Source of the DNA: Vreelandella sp031769195
Lineage (GTDB): Bacteria > Pseudomonadota > Gammaproteobacteria > Pseudomonadales > Halomonadaceae
Reading direction: 5' to 3'
Assembly: GCF_031769195.1 (NCBI RefSeq)
Contig: NZ_JAVHNP010000006.1
Location: forward strand, 235,109-299,108
Length of the DNA: 64,000 nucleotides
The translations under genes and the position numbers were made by a program. The stretch's first letter is position 1. Each line of letters begins with the position of its first letter. This document shows, in pieces, positions 1 to 7,883 of this stretch. Below the pieces are notes generated by a model. The model did not search any database and was not told the DNA's origin. It saw only the letters and a list, made by a program, of their open reading frames with translations.

Positions 1-253
1 TGGCAATCACTCGCTTACGTCCAATGCGGTCAGACAGCAGACCAAACGGAATCTGCAGCATTGCCTGGGTTAAGCCATACACCCCTAACGCCACGCCTAT
101 CAATAGCGGAGTGGCTCCTGCCAAGGTGTCGGCGTAGAGCGCCAGCACCGGCAGAACCATGAACAGCCCCAGCATACGAGACGCATAAAGGCCGGCCAAG
201 CCGCTGATTGCACGGCGTTCAGAGGCCAGCAGCAGTGCAGAAACCTTGCGCAT
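1..253 (-). CDS. MFS transporter, N-terminal part (cut by window edge)
   Basis: Only the first 84 codons are inside the window; the gene continues past base 1. The reverse-strand reading starts at an ATG (253) as MRKVSALLLASERRAISGL. It includes two hydrophobic segments (around residues 20-38 and 48-68) and then LLSDRIGRKRV, which matches the D-R-x-G-R-[RK] loop 2-3 signature of the major facilitator superfamily. It should be an inner-membrane proton-coupled transporter or drug/solute exporter; the substrate cannot be told from this fragment. It is divergent from uvrA, separated by a 171-bp region that must hold both promoters. Confidence 0.8.
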   Translation of the reverse strand, partial: MRKVSALLLASERRAISGLAGLYASRMLGLFMVLPVLALYADTLAGATPLLIGVALGVYGLTQAMLQIPFGLLSDRIGRKRVIA

Positions 254-364
254 AATGCCCTTGTGTATGGTGGATGGGCCGGAACGGCCTGAGATAACCG
301 CCCATTCTATCGCTTTGTCACCACGCTGGAAACGCTAAGCGCGGCGTGGAAAGCTGAGACAGTT

Positions 365-394
365 TTGCCGGGAGCAGGAGTGCAAACGTATAAT
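365..394 (+). promoter_or_regulatory. sigma70-type promoter of uvrA
   Basis: TTGCCG at 365-370 and a perfect TATAAT at 389-394 are separated by 18 bp, placing a transcription start near 401, about 24 bases before the ATG at 425. No CTGT-N8-ACAG LexA box is seen between 254 and 424, so SOS control of uvrA is not supported here. Confidence 0.6.
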
Positions 395-424
395 CTCTCT
401 TTTACCGCGCGATTCGAGGTGTTG

Positions 425-3274
425 ATGGACAGCATTCTGGTCAGGGGTGCCCGCACCCACAACCTCAAGCAGATCGATGTGGAACTGCCCCGTGACAAGC
501 TAATTGTAATTACCGGGCTGTCTGGCTCCGGCAAGTCATCGCTGGCGTTTGACACGCTCTACGCCGAGGGGCAACGCCGCTATGTAGAGTCACTCTCTAC
601 CTATGCGCGCCAGTTCCTCTCCATGATGGAGAAGCCCGATGTGGATCACATCGAAGGGCTCTCTCCCGCTATCTCCATCGAGCAGAAGTCCACCTCTCAC
701 AACCCGCGCTCGACGGTGGGCACGATTACCGAGATTTATGACTACCTGCGCCTGCTCTTTGCCCGCGCAGGGACCCCCCGCTGCCCGGAACATGGCGAAG
801 ATCTGGAAGCGCAGACTATTTCACAGATGGTCGACCAGGTGATGAACCTTGCCGAAGGCACCAAGCTGATGCTGCTCGCCCCGGTGGTTAAAGGTCGTAA
901 AGGGGAGCATCTACAGCTGCTGAGTGAACTGCGTGCTCAAGGCTTTGTACGGGTGCTCATTGATGGGCAGGTGCTTGAACTAGACGATATCGCGCCGCTA
1001 GATAAGCGTAAAAAACACGATATCAGCGTTGTCGTTGACCGCTTTAAGGTGCGCGATGATATCGCCCAGCGGCTGGCCGAATCGTTTGAGACCGCGCTGA
1101 ACCTGGCCGACGGCACCGCCATGATCCACTTTATGGATGGCGAGCAGGAAGACCTCGCATTCTCATCACGCTTTGCCTGCCCGGTATGCGGCTACTCGCT
1201 CTCTGAGCTTGAGCCGCGCATGTTCTCCTTCAACAACCCGGCCGGGGCGTGCCCCACCTGCGATGGCCTCGGTGTTCAACAGTACTTTGACCCCGATAAG
1301 CTGATTAGCCACCCAGAGCTCTCCCTCGCGGAAGGGGTTATTAAGGGCTGGGATCGGCGCAATATTTACTACTTCACCCAGCTTCAGGCGCTAGCCAAGC
1401 ACTATCGTTTTGAGCTGGAGACGCCTTGGCTGGAGCTTGCTCGCCATGAGCGAGAGATCATTCTCAACGGCAGCGGCGATGAGCAAATCCCGTTTGTTTA
1501 CGTAGGCGATCGCGGTCGCAAGGTCACCCGGGAGCACGCCTTCGAGGGTGTACTGCCCAATATGCAGCGCCGCTACCGGGAAACCGAATCCAATATGGTG
1601 CGCGATGATCTCGCCAAATATATTGCGGTTCAGCCTTGCACCACCTGCAGCGGATCACGGCTGCGTAAAGAGTCACGCCACGTGTATGTGGATGACCATA
1701 ACATTGCCGATATGGTTCGCCTCCCCATCGGCGAAGCGCAGCGCTACTTTGCTGAGCTGGCGCTGCCCGGGCGCAAAGGTGAAATTGCCGACAAGATCGT
1801 CAATGAGATCCATGCTCGCCTGGAGTTCTTGGTTAACGTGGGCCTGGACTACCTGAACCTAGAGCGCAGCGCCGATACGCTGTCCGGCGGTGAAGCGCAG
1901 CGTATTCGTCTCGCCAGCCAGATTGGCGCCGGGTTGGTAGGCGTGATGTATATCCTGGACGAGCCCTCCATCGGCCTGCACCAGCGCGATAATGACCGCT
2001 TGTTGAAGACCCTGGAGCGCCTGCGCGATCTGGGCAATACCGTGATTGTGGTGGAACACGACGAAGACGCCATTCGCGCTGCGGACCACGTGCTGGATAT
2101 CGGCCCCGGTGCCGGTGTGCATGGCGGTGAAATCGTCGCCCAGGGCACGCCCCAGCAAGTAATGGATAACCCCAGCTCGCTCACCGGCCAGTATCTTTCC
2201 GGCACCCGAGAGATTGCCGTACCGCCCTACCGCATTCCAGGCAACCCGGAAAAGCAGTTGGTCGTGCGCGGCGCCACCGGCAACAACCTGCAGAACGTCA
2301 CGCTCAGCCTGCCGCTGGGGCTATTTATTGCCGTGACCGGGGTATCCGGCTCGGGTAAATCGACGCTAATCAACGGCACGCTGATGCCAATTGCCGCCCG
2401 AGAGCTGAATCGCGCCACCACGCTGACCCCGGCACCCTATGAAAAAGTAGAGGGCCTTGATCAGCTCGATAAAGTGATCGACATCGACCAAAGCCCCATT
2501 GGCCGTACGCCACGCTCTAACCCGGCCACCTATACTGGTATTTTCACGCCGATCCGCGAGCTGTTTGCGGGCACCCAGGAAGCGCGCTCACGGGGCTATA
2601 AGCCGGGCCGTTTCAGCTTTAACGTCAAAGGCGGCCGCTGTGAAGCGTGTCAGGGCGAAGGCATGATCAAGGTAGAGATGCACTTTCTGCCCGATATCTA
2701 TGTGCCTTGTGATGTGTGTAAAGGCAAGCGCTACAACCGCGAAACGCTGGATATTCACTATAAAGGTAAGACGATCCACGAAGTGCTGGAGATGACCGTT
2801 GAAGACGCACTGGCGTTTTTCAGCCCGGTCCCCGCCATTGCCCGCCGCCTGCAAACGCTCATGGATGTAGGGCTTTCTTATATTCGCCTAGGTCAAAGCG
2901 CCACGACGCTCTCGGGCGGTGAAGCGCAGCGGGTAAAACTGGCCCGCGAGCTGGCCAAGCGCGATACTGGCAAAACGCTATATATTCTTGATGAGCCCAC
3001 CACGGGCCTGCACTTTGAGGATATTCGCCAACTGCTGACGGTGCTCCACCGCCTGCGCGACCACGGCAATACTATTGTGGTCATTGAGCACAACCTGGAT
3101 GTGATTAAAACGGCCGACTGGCTGATTGATCTTGGACCTGAAGGTGGCTCTGGCGGCGGGCAAATTATTGCTGAAGGCACACCGGAGCAGATCGCTAAGC
3201 AGCACGTATCGCATACCGGTCGCTTTCTAGCTCCCCTCCTTGAGCGAGGCAACCGTGCGACCTCTAAGACCTAG
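425..3274 (+). CDS. uvrA: UvrA, excinuclease ABC subunit A
   Basis: Damage-recognition ATPase of nucleotide excision repair; the UvrA dimer scans DNA and loads UvrB. The 949-residue product has the usual family length. Two ABC modules are visible: Walker A GLSGSGKSSL near the N-terminus and GVSGSGKSTL in the second half, each followed by an LSGGEAQR signature. A Cys4 zinc finger inserts in the first module (CPVC...CPTC) and the characteristic second finger (CEAC...CDVC) in the other. The ATG at 425 is preferred over an in-frame ATG at 365 because GAGG lies 5 bases ahead of it and the promoter -10 element overlaps the upstream extension. Confidence 0.97.
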   Translation: MDSILVRGARTHNLKQIDVELPRDKLIVITGLSGSGKSSLAFDTLYAEGQRRYVESLSTYARQFLSMMEKPDVDHIEGLSPAISIEQKSTSHNPRSTVGTITEIYDYLRLLFARAGTPRCPEHGEDLEAQTISQMVDQVMNLAEGTKLMLLAPVVKGRKGEHLQLLSELRAQGFVRVLIDGQVLELDDIAPLDKRKKHDISVVVDRFKVRDDIAQRLAESFETALNLADGTAMIHFMDGEQEDLAFSSRFACPVCGYSLSELEPRMFSFNNPAGACPTCDGLGVQQYFDPDKLISHPELSLAEGVIKGWDRRNIYYFTQLQALAKHYRFELETPWLELARHEREIILNGSGDEQIPFVYVGDRGRKVTREHAFEGVLPNMQRRYRETESNMVRDDLAKYIAVQPCTTCSGSRLRKESRHVYVDDHNIADMVRLPIGEAQRYFAELALPGRKGEIADKIVNEIHARLEFLVNVGLDYLNLERSADTLSGGEAQRIRLASQIGAGLVGVMYILDEPSIGLHQRDNDRLLKTLERLRDLGNTVIVVEHDEDAIRAADHVLDIGPGAGVHGGEIVAQGTPQQVMDNPSSLTGQYLSGTREIAVPPYRIPGNPEKQLVVRGATGNNLQNVTLSLPLGLFIAVTGVSGSGKSTLINGTLMPIAARELNRATTLTPAPYEKVEGLDQLDKVIDIDQSPIGRTPRSNPATYTGIFTPIRELFAGTQEARSRGYKPGRFSFNVKGGRCEACQGEGMIKVEMHFLPDIYVPCDVCKGKRYNRETLDIHYKGKTIHEVLEMTVEDALAFFSPVPAIARRLQTLMDVGLSYIRLGQSATTLSGGEAQRVKLARELAKRDTGKTLYILDEPTTGLHFEDIRQLLTVLHRLRDHGNTIVVIEHNLDVIKTADWLIDLGPEGGSGGGQIIAEGTPEQIAKQHVSHTGRFLAPLLERGNRATSKT

Positions 3275-3283
3275 CCTACCGTT

Positions 3284-3305
3284 TCCCGGCACGCCAGTGC
3301 CGGGA
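3284..3305. terminator. Hairpin after uvrA
   Basis: Perfect 9-bp stem TCCCGGCAC / GTGCCGGGA around a GCCA loop, ten bases after the uvrA stop. There is no strong T-run on the plus strand, so termination efficiency is uncertain. Confidence 0.5.
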
Positions 3306-3398
3306 GCATGAAAAGAGCAAGCGAGACCCGGCATCCCTGCTTATAGTAGGTGGCTGTGCCGTTTAACCATAGTGAATACCGCTGAGGAGAAGGACGCT

Positions 3399-4136
3399 GT
3401 GGAACAGGACAATAGCTGCATTATTCGCCACTTTAACCACTACTGCACACTGACGGACGATGAGAAACAGCTGCTCAGTTCGCTGGAGGAGAGCCCCACC
3501 GAGATTAAATCTGGCGCGCTCTTGTGGGAAATGGGCTCGCCCGCCAACGAGTTTTGCACACTGCGTAGCGGCTGGGCTTACTCCTATCGCCACCTTGAAA
3601 ACGGCGACCGGCAAATTCTGGAAGTGTTTCTTCCTGGCGATATCATTGGCCTACGGGAGTTCGCTTTTTCTCAGCGCCTGGAAAACGTGCGTATGATTAC
3701 CGACGGAGTAATCTGCCATTTCCCCCATAAGCGTATGCTGGATATCTTTCGCCAGTCGCTGCCGCTGACATCGGTCATGTTTGCGATTGGCAGCCGCCAG
3801 CAGGCACTGCTCACCGAGCGTTTGGTCAACTTGGCGCGGCGCAGTGCCCGGCAGAAAATGGCGCACTTTCTTCATGAGATGTACCTACGCCTACGCCAAA
3901 CTAACAAGGATATTAGCGGACAGTTCCGCCTGCCACTCTCTCAAGAGCAGCTGGCGGATATCTTGGGTTTAAGCCCTGTGCATGTGAGCCGTACCTTTAG
4001 CGCGCTGAGTGAAGATGGGCTGGTGTTCCGCGACCGTCACCATCTCTCTATTCCAGACCTTGAAGCGCTGGCCACGGAAGGGGAGTTTGACGACTGCTAT
4101 CTGACCGACAACGTCAGACCACTCCTCAACGACTGA
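3399..4136 (+). CDS. Crp/Fnr-family transcriptional regulator
   Basis: A 245-residue DNA-binding regulator. The N-terminal half is a cyclic-nucleotide-binding-like jelly roll (GALLWEMGSPANEF, LPGDIIGLREF), then a long dimerisation helix, and a C-terminal winged helix-turn-helix with LSQEQLADILGLSPVHVSRT, typical of the family. Two cysteines occur near the N-terminus (in SCIIRHFNHYC), but not in the FNR four-cysteine arrangement, so an oxygen-sensing Fe-S cluster is not supported. The GTG at 3399 is chosen because GAGGAGAAGGA sits just upstream; a GTG at 3372 has no visible ribosome site. The inducer is unknown. It converges with nrdJb, with 9 bp between stop codons. Confidence 0.85.
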   Translation: MEQDNSCIIRHFNHYCTLTDDEKQLLSSLEESPTEIKSGALLWEMGSPANEFCTLRSGWAYSYRHLENGDRQILEVFLPGDIIGLREFAFSQRLENVRMITDGVICHFPHKRMLDIFRQSLPLTSVMFAIGSRQQALLTERLVNLARRSARQKMAHFLHEMYLRLRQTNKDISGQFRLPLSQEQLADILGLSPVHVSRTFSALSEDGLVFRDRHHLSIPDLEALATEGEFDDCYLTDNVRPLLND

Positions 4137-4145
4137 GGCTTGCCC

Positions 4146-4907
4146 CTAGCCACACTTTGACCAGCCACACCCGGCATAACAGGTCGGGCAGCCATCCATC
4201 ATAATCAGATCGCCCCGGCACTCTGGGCACGTCCCTACCGTGGCGGGGCCACTGCTTGCTTCACCGGCTACCGCTGCCGCAGGGCTAGCAACGTCGTCAG
4301 CCACCGGAGGCTCTTCCGGCTGCCACGCATGGCCATGCTGCATACGATGGGCATAGCGGGCAACCAGGGTTTCCACCGGCACTTGGTTGCCCTCCTGATC
4401 TAAAAAGCCGCGGCGATACAGAATCTGCTGAATCGACCAGGCAATCGCCGCGACTTCAGAATCGTGAAACATGGGCTTGTTCCAGCGGTTCATGCCGCAA
4501 CGTACTAAGCCTTTATCCCACGCCACCTTGCGTAAATCTGCCACGGCCTGCGTTACATAGCCCCCGCGTGCCGCCAGCGACAGGCTACGCATGGTGGCTG
4601 TAATCCACTGGTGCTCGCTGGACAGCTGTCCAGAGGGGAAAAAGAACTCCACTGGTCGCTCGATCACCACCCGCTGGCCGCCGATCACACCCTCCACCGG
4701 CATAAACGAGACCAGCAGATAGACCTTTTTGCGCCCCTCAGCCCCGACGTAAGAGATTTTCTCAGACACCGCCTCCAGCGTGCCTTCCGGACGCGACGGT
4801 ATGCGCACCGTCAACGGGTCTTCCTCCGGAAGCTCCAACACGGGCGCTGGCTGCCCTTGCTGTTTGATACGGTAACCGACAATTTTCGAAGTAATTTCAA
4901 CCGCCAT
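4146..4907 (-). CDS. nrdJb: NrdJb, small subunit of split class II ribonucleotide reductase
   Basis: A 253-residue protein beginning MAVEITSKIVGYRI and ending in a cysteine-rich tail (CPEC, CPTC, CGWSKCG). It corresponds to the C-terminal part of single-chain NrdJ enzymes and to the separate NrdJb polypeptide described in Pseudomonas. The C-terminal cysteines are expected to shuttle reducing equivalents to the active site of NrdJa and to bind zinc. It lies 80 bp downstream of nrdJa on the same strand, so the two are very probably co-transcribed. GGAG lies 6 bases before the ATG. Confidence 0.85.
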   Translation of the reverse strand: MAVEITSKIVGYRIKQQGQPAPVLELPEEDPLTVRIPSRPEGTLEAVSEKISYVGAEGRKKVYLLVSFMPVEGVIGGQRVVIERPVEFFFPSGQLSSEHQWITATMRSLSLAARGGYVTQAVADLRKVAWDKGLVRCGMNRWNKPMFHDSEVAAIAWSIQQILYRRGFLDQEGNQVPVETLVARYAHRMQHGHAWQPEEPPVADDVASPAAAVAGEASSGPATVGTCPECRGDLIMMDGCPTCYAGCGWSKCG

Positions 4908-4987
4908 TACGTTCTCCCCAGGGTCTCAACATAGGTTTCAAGACAGGTCATCAAGGCAGCCGTCGCTAGCCTTGGTTGCACACGCCC

Positions 4988-7099
4988 CTACCACTTGCCG
5001 TAGGTGCCCTCTTTCAGAGCATCGAACAAGTTAGCGGCGTTGTGCTCTTCGCCGTCGTAGAGCACCTTTTCATCGCCGGTTAGCTCAAGGGTCTCACCGT
5101 TTTCCAGCTCAAAGACGTATGTGGTGTTTTTTAGATCATCCTCACGCACCAGCACGCCCTGAAAGGCTTCTGGATTGAAGCGGAAGGTCGTACAGCCTTT
5201 TAAACGGCTCTCGTACGCCTGCAAGTAGAGGTCTTGAAACTGCTCGAACGGGAAATCGGTCGGCACGTTCACCGTTTTAGAGATCGCGGAGTCCACCCAC
5301 TGCTGGGCCGCCGCCTGTACCGCCACGTGCTGCTCGGGTGCCACCGCATCCGCGGTAATAAAGTAATCCGGCAGATCGCTCTCGACCGCATTCGCCGCGA
5401 TAAAGTGGCGGTAAGCGGCTAGCTCAAACGACACCACCTCCACCTGCTCTTTGGTTTTCTTCCCCGACTGGATGATATTGCGGAAGTAGCGGTGCGAGAA
5501 CGAGGGCTCAATGCCGTTCGAGGCGTTATTGCCCATGGAGAGTGAAATAGTGCCCGTGGGCGCAATCGAGCTGTGGTGAGTAAAGCGCGCCCCGTGCTCG
5601 GCCAACTGAGCAACCAGTTCCGGTGCCAGCTCGGCCACTTTAGCCATGTACTGGCTGTAGCGAGCGTGCAGAATACGCCCAGGTACTTTGTCGCCCACCT
5701 CATAGCCGTCACTGGCGAGCTGAGGGCGTTCACGCATCATTTTCGGCGTGATGGTGTGCTCCTCTTTCAGCACGGGGGCCATGCCTTTTTCTTTAGAGAG
5801 TTCAAGCGCCTGCTTCCAACCCTCTATCGCTAGATGACGGCTCACCTCTTCGGTGAACGCCAGCGAGGCCTGGGAGCCATAGGGAATTTTCAGCATGGTG
5901 AGCGTAGAGCCAAGCCCCAAAAACCCCATACCGTGGCGTCGTTTGGCTTCAATTTCGCGCTGCTGCTGGGGGAGCGGCAGACCCGCAATCTCCACCACGT
6001 TATCCAGCATGCGGGTAAAAATGGCCACCACGTGGCGGTAGCGCTCCCAGTCAAAACGTGGCTCGGCGCTAAACGGCTCGATCACGAATTTGGTCAGGTT
6101 AATCGACCCTAACAGGCACGCGCCCTCCGGCGGCAGCGGCTGCTCGCCGCAGGGGTTGGTGGCACGGATATCCTCGCAGAACCAGTTGTTGTTCATGCGG
6201 TTCACTTGGTCAATCAGAATAAAGCCTGGCTCGGCGTAGTCGTAGGTGGAAGACATGATGGTGTCCCACAGCTCGCGTGCCTTGATCACCTCGACAATAC
6301 GGCACGCTACTCGCCCTTCGCTGTCTACGGTGTAGCCCTCTTCTACCACGGGCCAGTCACGGTAAATCACATCCTCAGCGTTCACGTCCTCTTTTTCACC
6401 GGGATGCAGCGGAAAGGCCAGCGGCCAATCGGTATTGTTTTTCACCGCCTCCATAAATTCGTCGGTGATCAACAGGCTCAGGTTGAACTGACGCAACCGC
6501 CCTGCTTCGCGTTTGGCTTGAATAAATTCGCGGACGTCGGGATGGCCCACATCAAAGGTACCCATCTGGGCACCGCGACGGCCACCGGCGGAGGCCACGG
6601 TGAAACACATCTTGTCGAAGATATCCATAAACGCCAACGGGCCATTGGTGCCTGCTCCCGCGCCAAATACAAAGGCACCTTTATGGCGCAGCGTCGAGAA
6701 GTCGTAGCCAATCCCGGCACCCGACTTAAGCGTCATTCCCGCATCCACTACGGCGCCAAGAATGTCACGCATGGAGTCGCGGATCGTGCGGGATACCGTG
6801 CAGTTAATCAGGCTAACCGCAGGTTTATAGGCATCCGCACCGGCATTAGACAAAATCCGCCCCGCGGGAATAGCGCCATTTTCCAGCGCCCAGCGAAACT
6901 TGGGCAGCCATTCATCGGCCTTTGTGCCCTCCACTGCGGCAAGGGCGCGAGCCACGCGCTCAAAGGTCGCTCCGATATCATGATCCACCGGTTGGCCATG
7001 GCGATCTTTTAACCGATATTTTGAATCCCAGATGTCCCTGGACGGTGCCTGCATAGGGACCTCATCGGATGTCTTTATCGCCTTGGCTGCGGTGTTCAT
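4988..7099 (-). CDS. nrdJa: NrdJa, catalytic subunit of B12-dependent ribonucleotide reductase
   Basis: Class II ribonucleotide reductase: uses adenosylcobalamin to make the thiyl radical that reduces ribonucleotides, independently of oxygen. About 703 residues. Visible family motifs are LINCTVSRTIRDSM, GAGIGYDFS, NPCGEQPLPPEG and SIAPTGTISL. The chain stops before the C-terminal cysteine tail, which is supplied by NrdJb. The ATG at 7099 (MNTAAKAIK) has AAGGAG 9 bases upstream and is preferred to an alternative start six codons earlier. Upstream lie a TATAAT and two NrdR-box-like elements; no cobalamin riboswitch could be recognised. Confidence 0.92.
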   Translation of the reverse strand: MNTAAKAIKTSDEVPMQAPSRDIWDSKYRLKDRHGQPVDHDIGATFERVARALAAVEGTKADEWLPKFRWALENGAIPAGRILSNAGADAYKPAVSLINCTVSRTIRDSMRDILGAVVDAGMTLKSGAGIGYDFSTLRHKGAFVFGAGAGTNGPLAFMDIFDKMCFTVASAGGRRGAQMGTFDVGHPDVREFIQAKREAGRLRQFNLSLLITDEFMEAVKNNTDWPLAFPLHPGEKEDVNAEDVIYRDWPVVEEGYTVDSEGRVACRIVEVIKARELWDTIMSSTYDYAEPGFILIDQVNRMNNNWFCEDIRATNPCGEQPLPPEGACLLGSINLTKFVIEPFSAEPRFDWERYRHVVAIFTRMLDNVVEIAGLPLPQQQREIEAKRRHGMGFLGLGSTLTMLKIPYGSQASLAFTEEVSRHLAIEGWKQALELSKEKGMAPVLKEEHTITPKMMRERPQLASDGYEVGDKVPGRILHARYSQYMAKVAELAPELVAQLAEHGARFTHHSSIAPTGTISLSMGNNASNGIEPSFSHRYFRNIIQSGKKTKEQVEVVSFELAAYRHFIAANAVESDLPDYFITADAVAPEQHVAVQAAAQQWVDSAISKTVNVPTDFPFEQFQDLYLQAYESRLKGCTTFRFNPEAFQGVLVREDDLKNTTYVFELENGETLELTGDEKVLYDGEEHNAANLFDALKEGTYGKW

Positions 7100-7147
7100 A
7101 ACAAACAACTCCTTCACTAGGGATCAATAGCGCTTGAAAACGGGCCG

Positions 7148-7233
7148 ATTATACGGCGCATCGCAAGGGAGTATAGACCCGACTTTCTACTATATGGGCC
7201 GCTTTTTAAAATCAAAAACACTAGATATAGGAA
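7148..7233 (-). promoter_or_regulatory. nrdJ promoter with paired NrdR-box-like sites
   Basis: On the minus strand a TATAAT (-10, positions 7148-7153) lies 49-54 bases before the nrdJa ATG. Upstream are ACACTAGATATAGGAA (7218-7233) and a weaker CTACTATATGGG (7187-7198). Both resemble the NrdR consensus ACACWATATnTWGTGT, and their centres are 31 bp apart, about three helical turns, as usual for paired NrdR boxes. No good -35 hexamer is seen. NrdR repression of nrdJ is an inference. Confidence 0.5.
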
Positions 7234-7289
7234 AATCAGCATCTTACCCTTTTGCTTATTCCCAACACGCTATAGGCTTAGGGTTTTCA

Positions 7290-7883
7290 ATGACGATACG
7301 ACCTATGAGCCGCATTAGCCCACTTCCGTTTGCCTCTCTTACCGTGACTGCCCTGCTGCTGGCTAACCCGGCACTGACGTTGGCAGCGTCCTTTAACGTG
7401 ACCGCCACCGATACTCACGAGCACTGGCAGTCGATGGCACTCAGCCTTGGCGAGGAGCGCCACTTTCGCGCGGTCGAGACCCACAGCTACTCTGACGCCA
7501 CCCTGAGTCTAAATGCTTCTCAAGGGGTATGTGATTTACCGTGGCTGGAAATGCGGGTCACGCTTGATCAGCAGCAAGGGGAGAGCCGTGCCGTAAACTT
7601 GGTGCCGACTCGACTGCGGATTGATGACCAGCCGATTATCGACACCATGGCGGAGTTCATTACGGAGCGAGGTGATGACGGCTTCTACGCGCATTTTTAC
7701 TTAAGCGATATGGAGCAACTGATTGAGGAGATGCAGTCGGGGGAGCAGCTCTTTATTGGCTTTGATCAGAACGAGCAGGAGCCGTGGTACATGACCTTTA
7801 GCTTAGAGGGGGCTGGTGACGCCATTACCCGCATGCAGACACTGTGCAGCGGCACAGCCGCCGAGGCAGCCAGCACGCCTTAA
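7290..7883 (+). CDS. Secreted or periplasmic protein of unknown function
   Basis: A 197-residue protein not recognised as a known family. The start at 7290 gives an N-terminus with basic residues, a hydrophobic stretch (LTVTALLLANPALTLA) and a likely signal-peptidase site after ALTLAA, so export is likely. The mature part is acidic and has only two cysteines (GVCDLPW and TLCSGT), which could pair in the periplasm. Its stop codon interlocks with that of the convergent GGDEF gene in a shared TTAA (7880-7883). An upstream extension in the same frame would run back through the nrdJ regulatory region and is unlikely to be translated. Confidence 0.6.
   Translation: MTIRPMSRISPLPFASLTVTALLLANPALTLAASFNVTATDTHEHWQSMALSLGEERHFRAVETHSYSDATLSLNASQGVCDLPWLEMRVTLDQQQGESRAVNLVPTRLRIDDQPIIDTMAEFITERGDDGFYAHFYLSDMEQLIEEMQSGEQLFIGFDQNEQEPWYMTFSLEGAGDAITRMQTLCSGTAAEAASTP

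Noticed and set aside
254..424. Possible LexA box in front of uvrA
   Set aside because: No CTGT-N8-ACAG match; the only ACAG nearby lacks the partner half.
3399..3500. FNR-type Fe-S cysteines in the Crp/Fnr regulator
   Set aside because: Only two N-terminal cysteines, not in FNR spacing, so oxygen sensing is not claimed.
6206..7012. 268-codon open frame antisense to nrdJa
   Set aside because: It lies fully inside a well-conserved gene on the other strand and has no recognisable protein features.
7134..7289. Upstream in-frame extension of the secreted protein
   Set aside because: It would run through the nrdJ promoter/NrdR region and bury the signal peptide; the ATG at 7290 puts the signal segment at the N-terminus.
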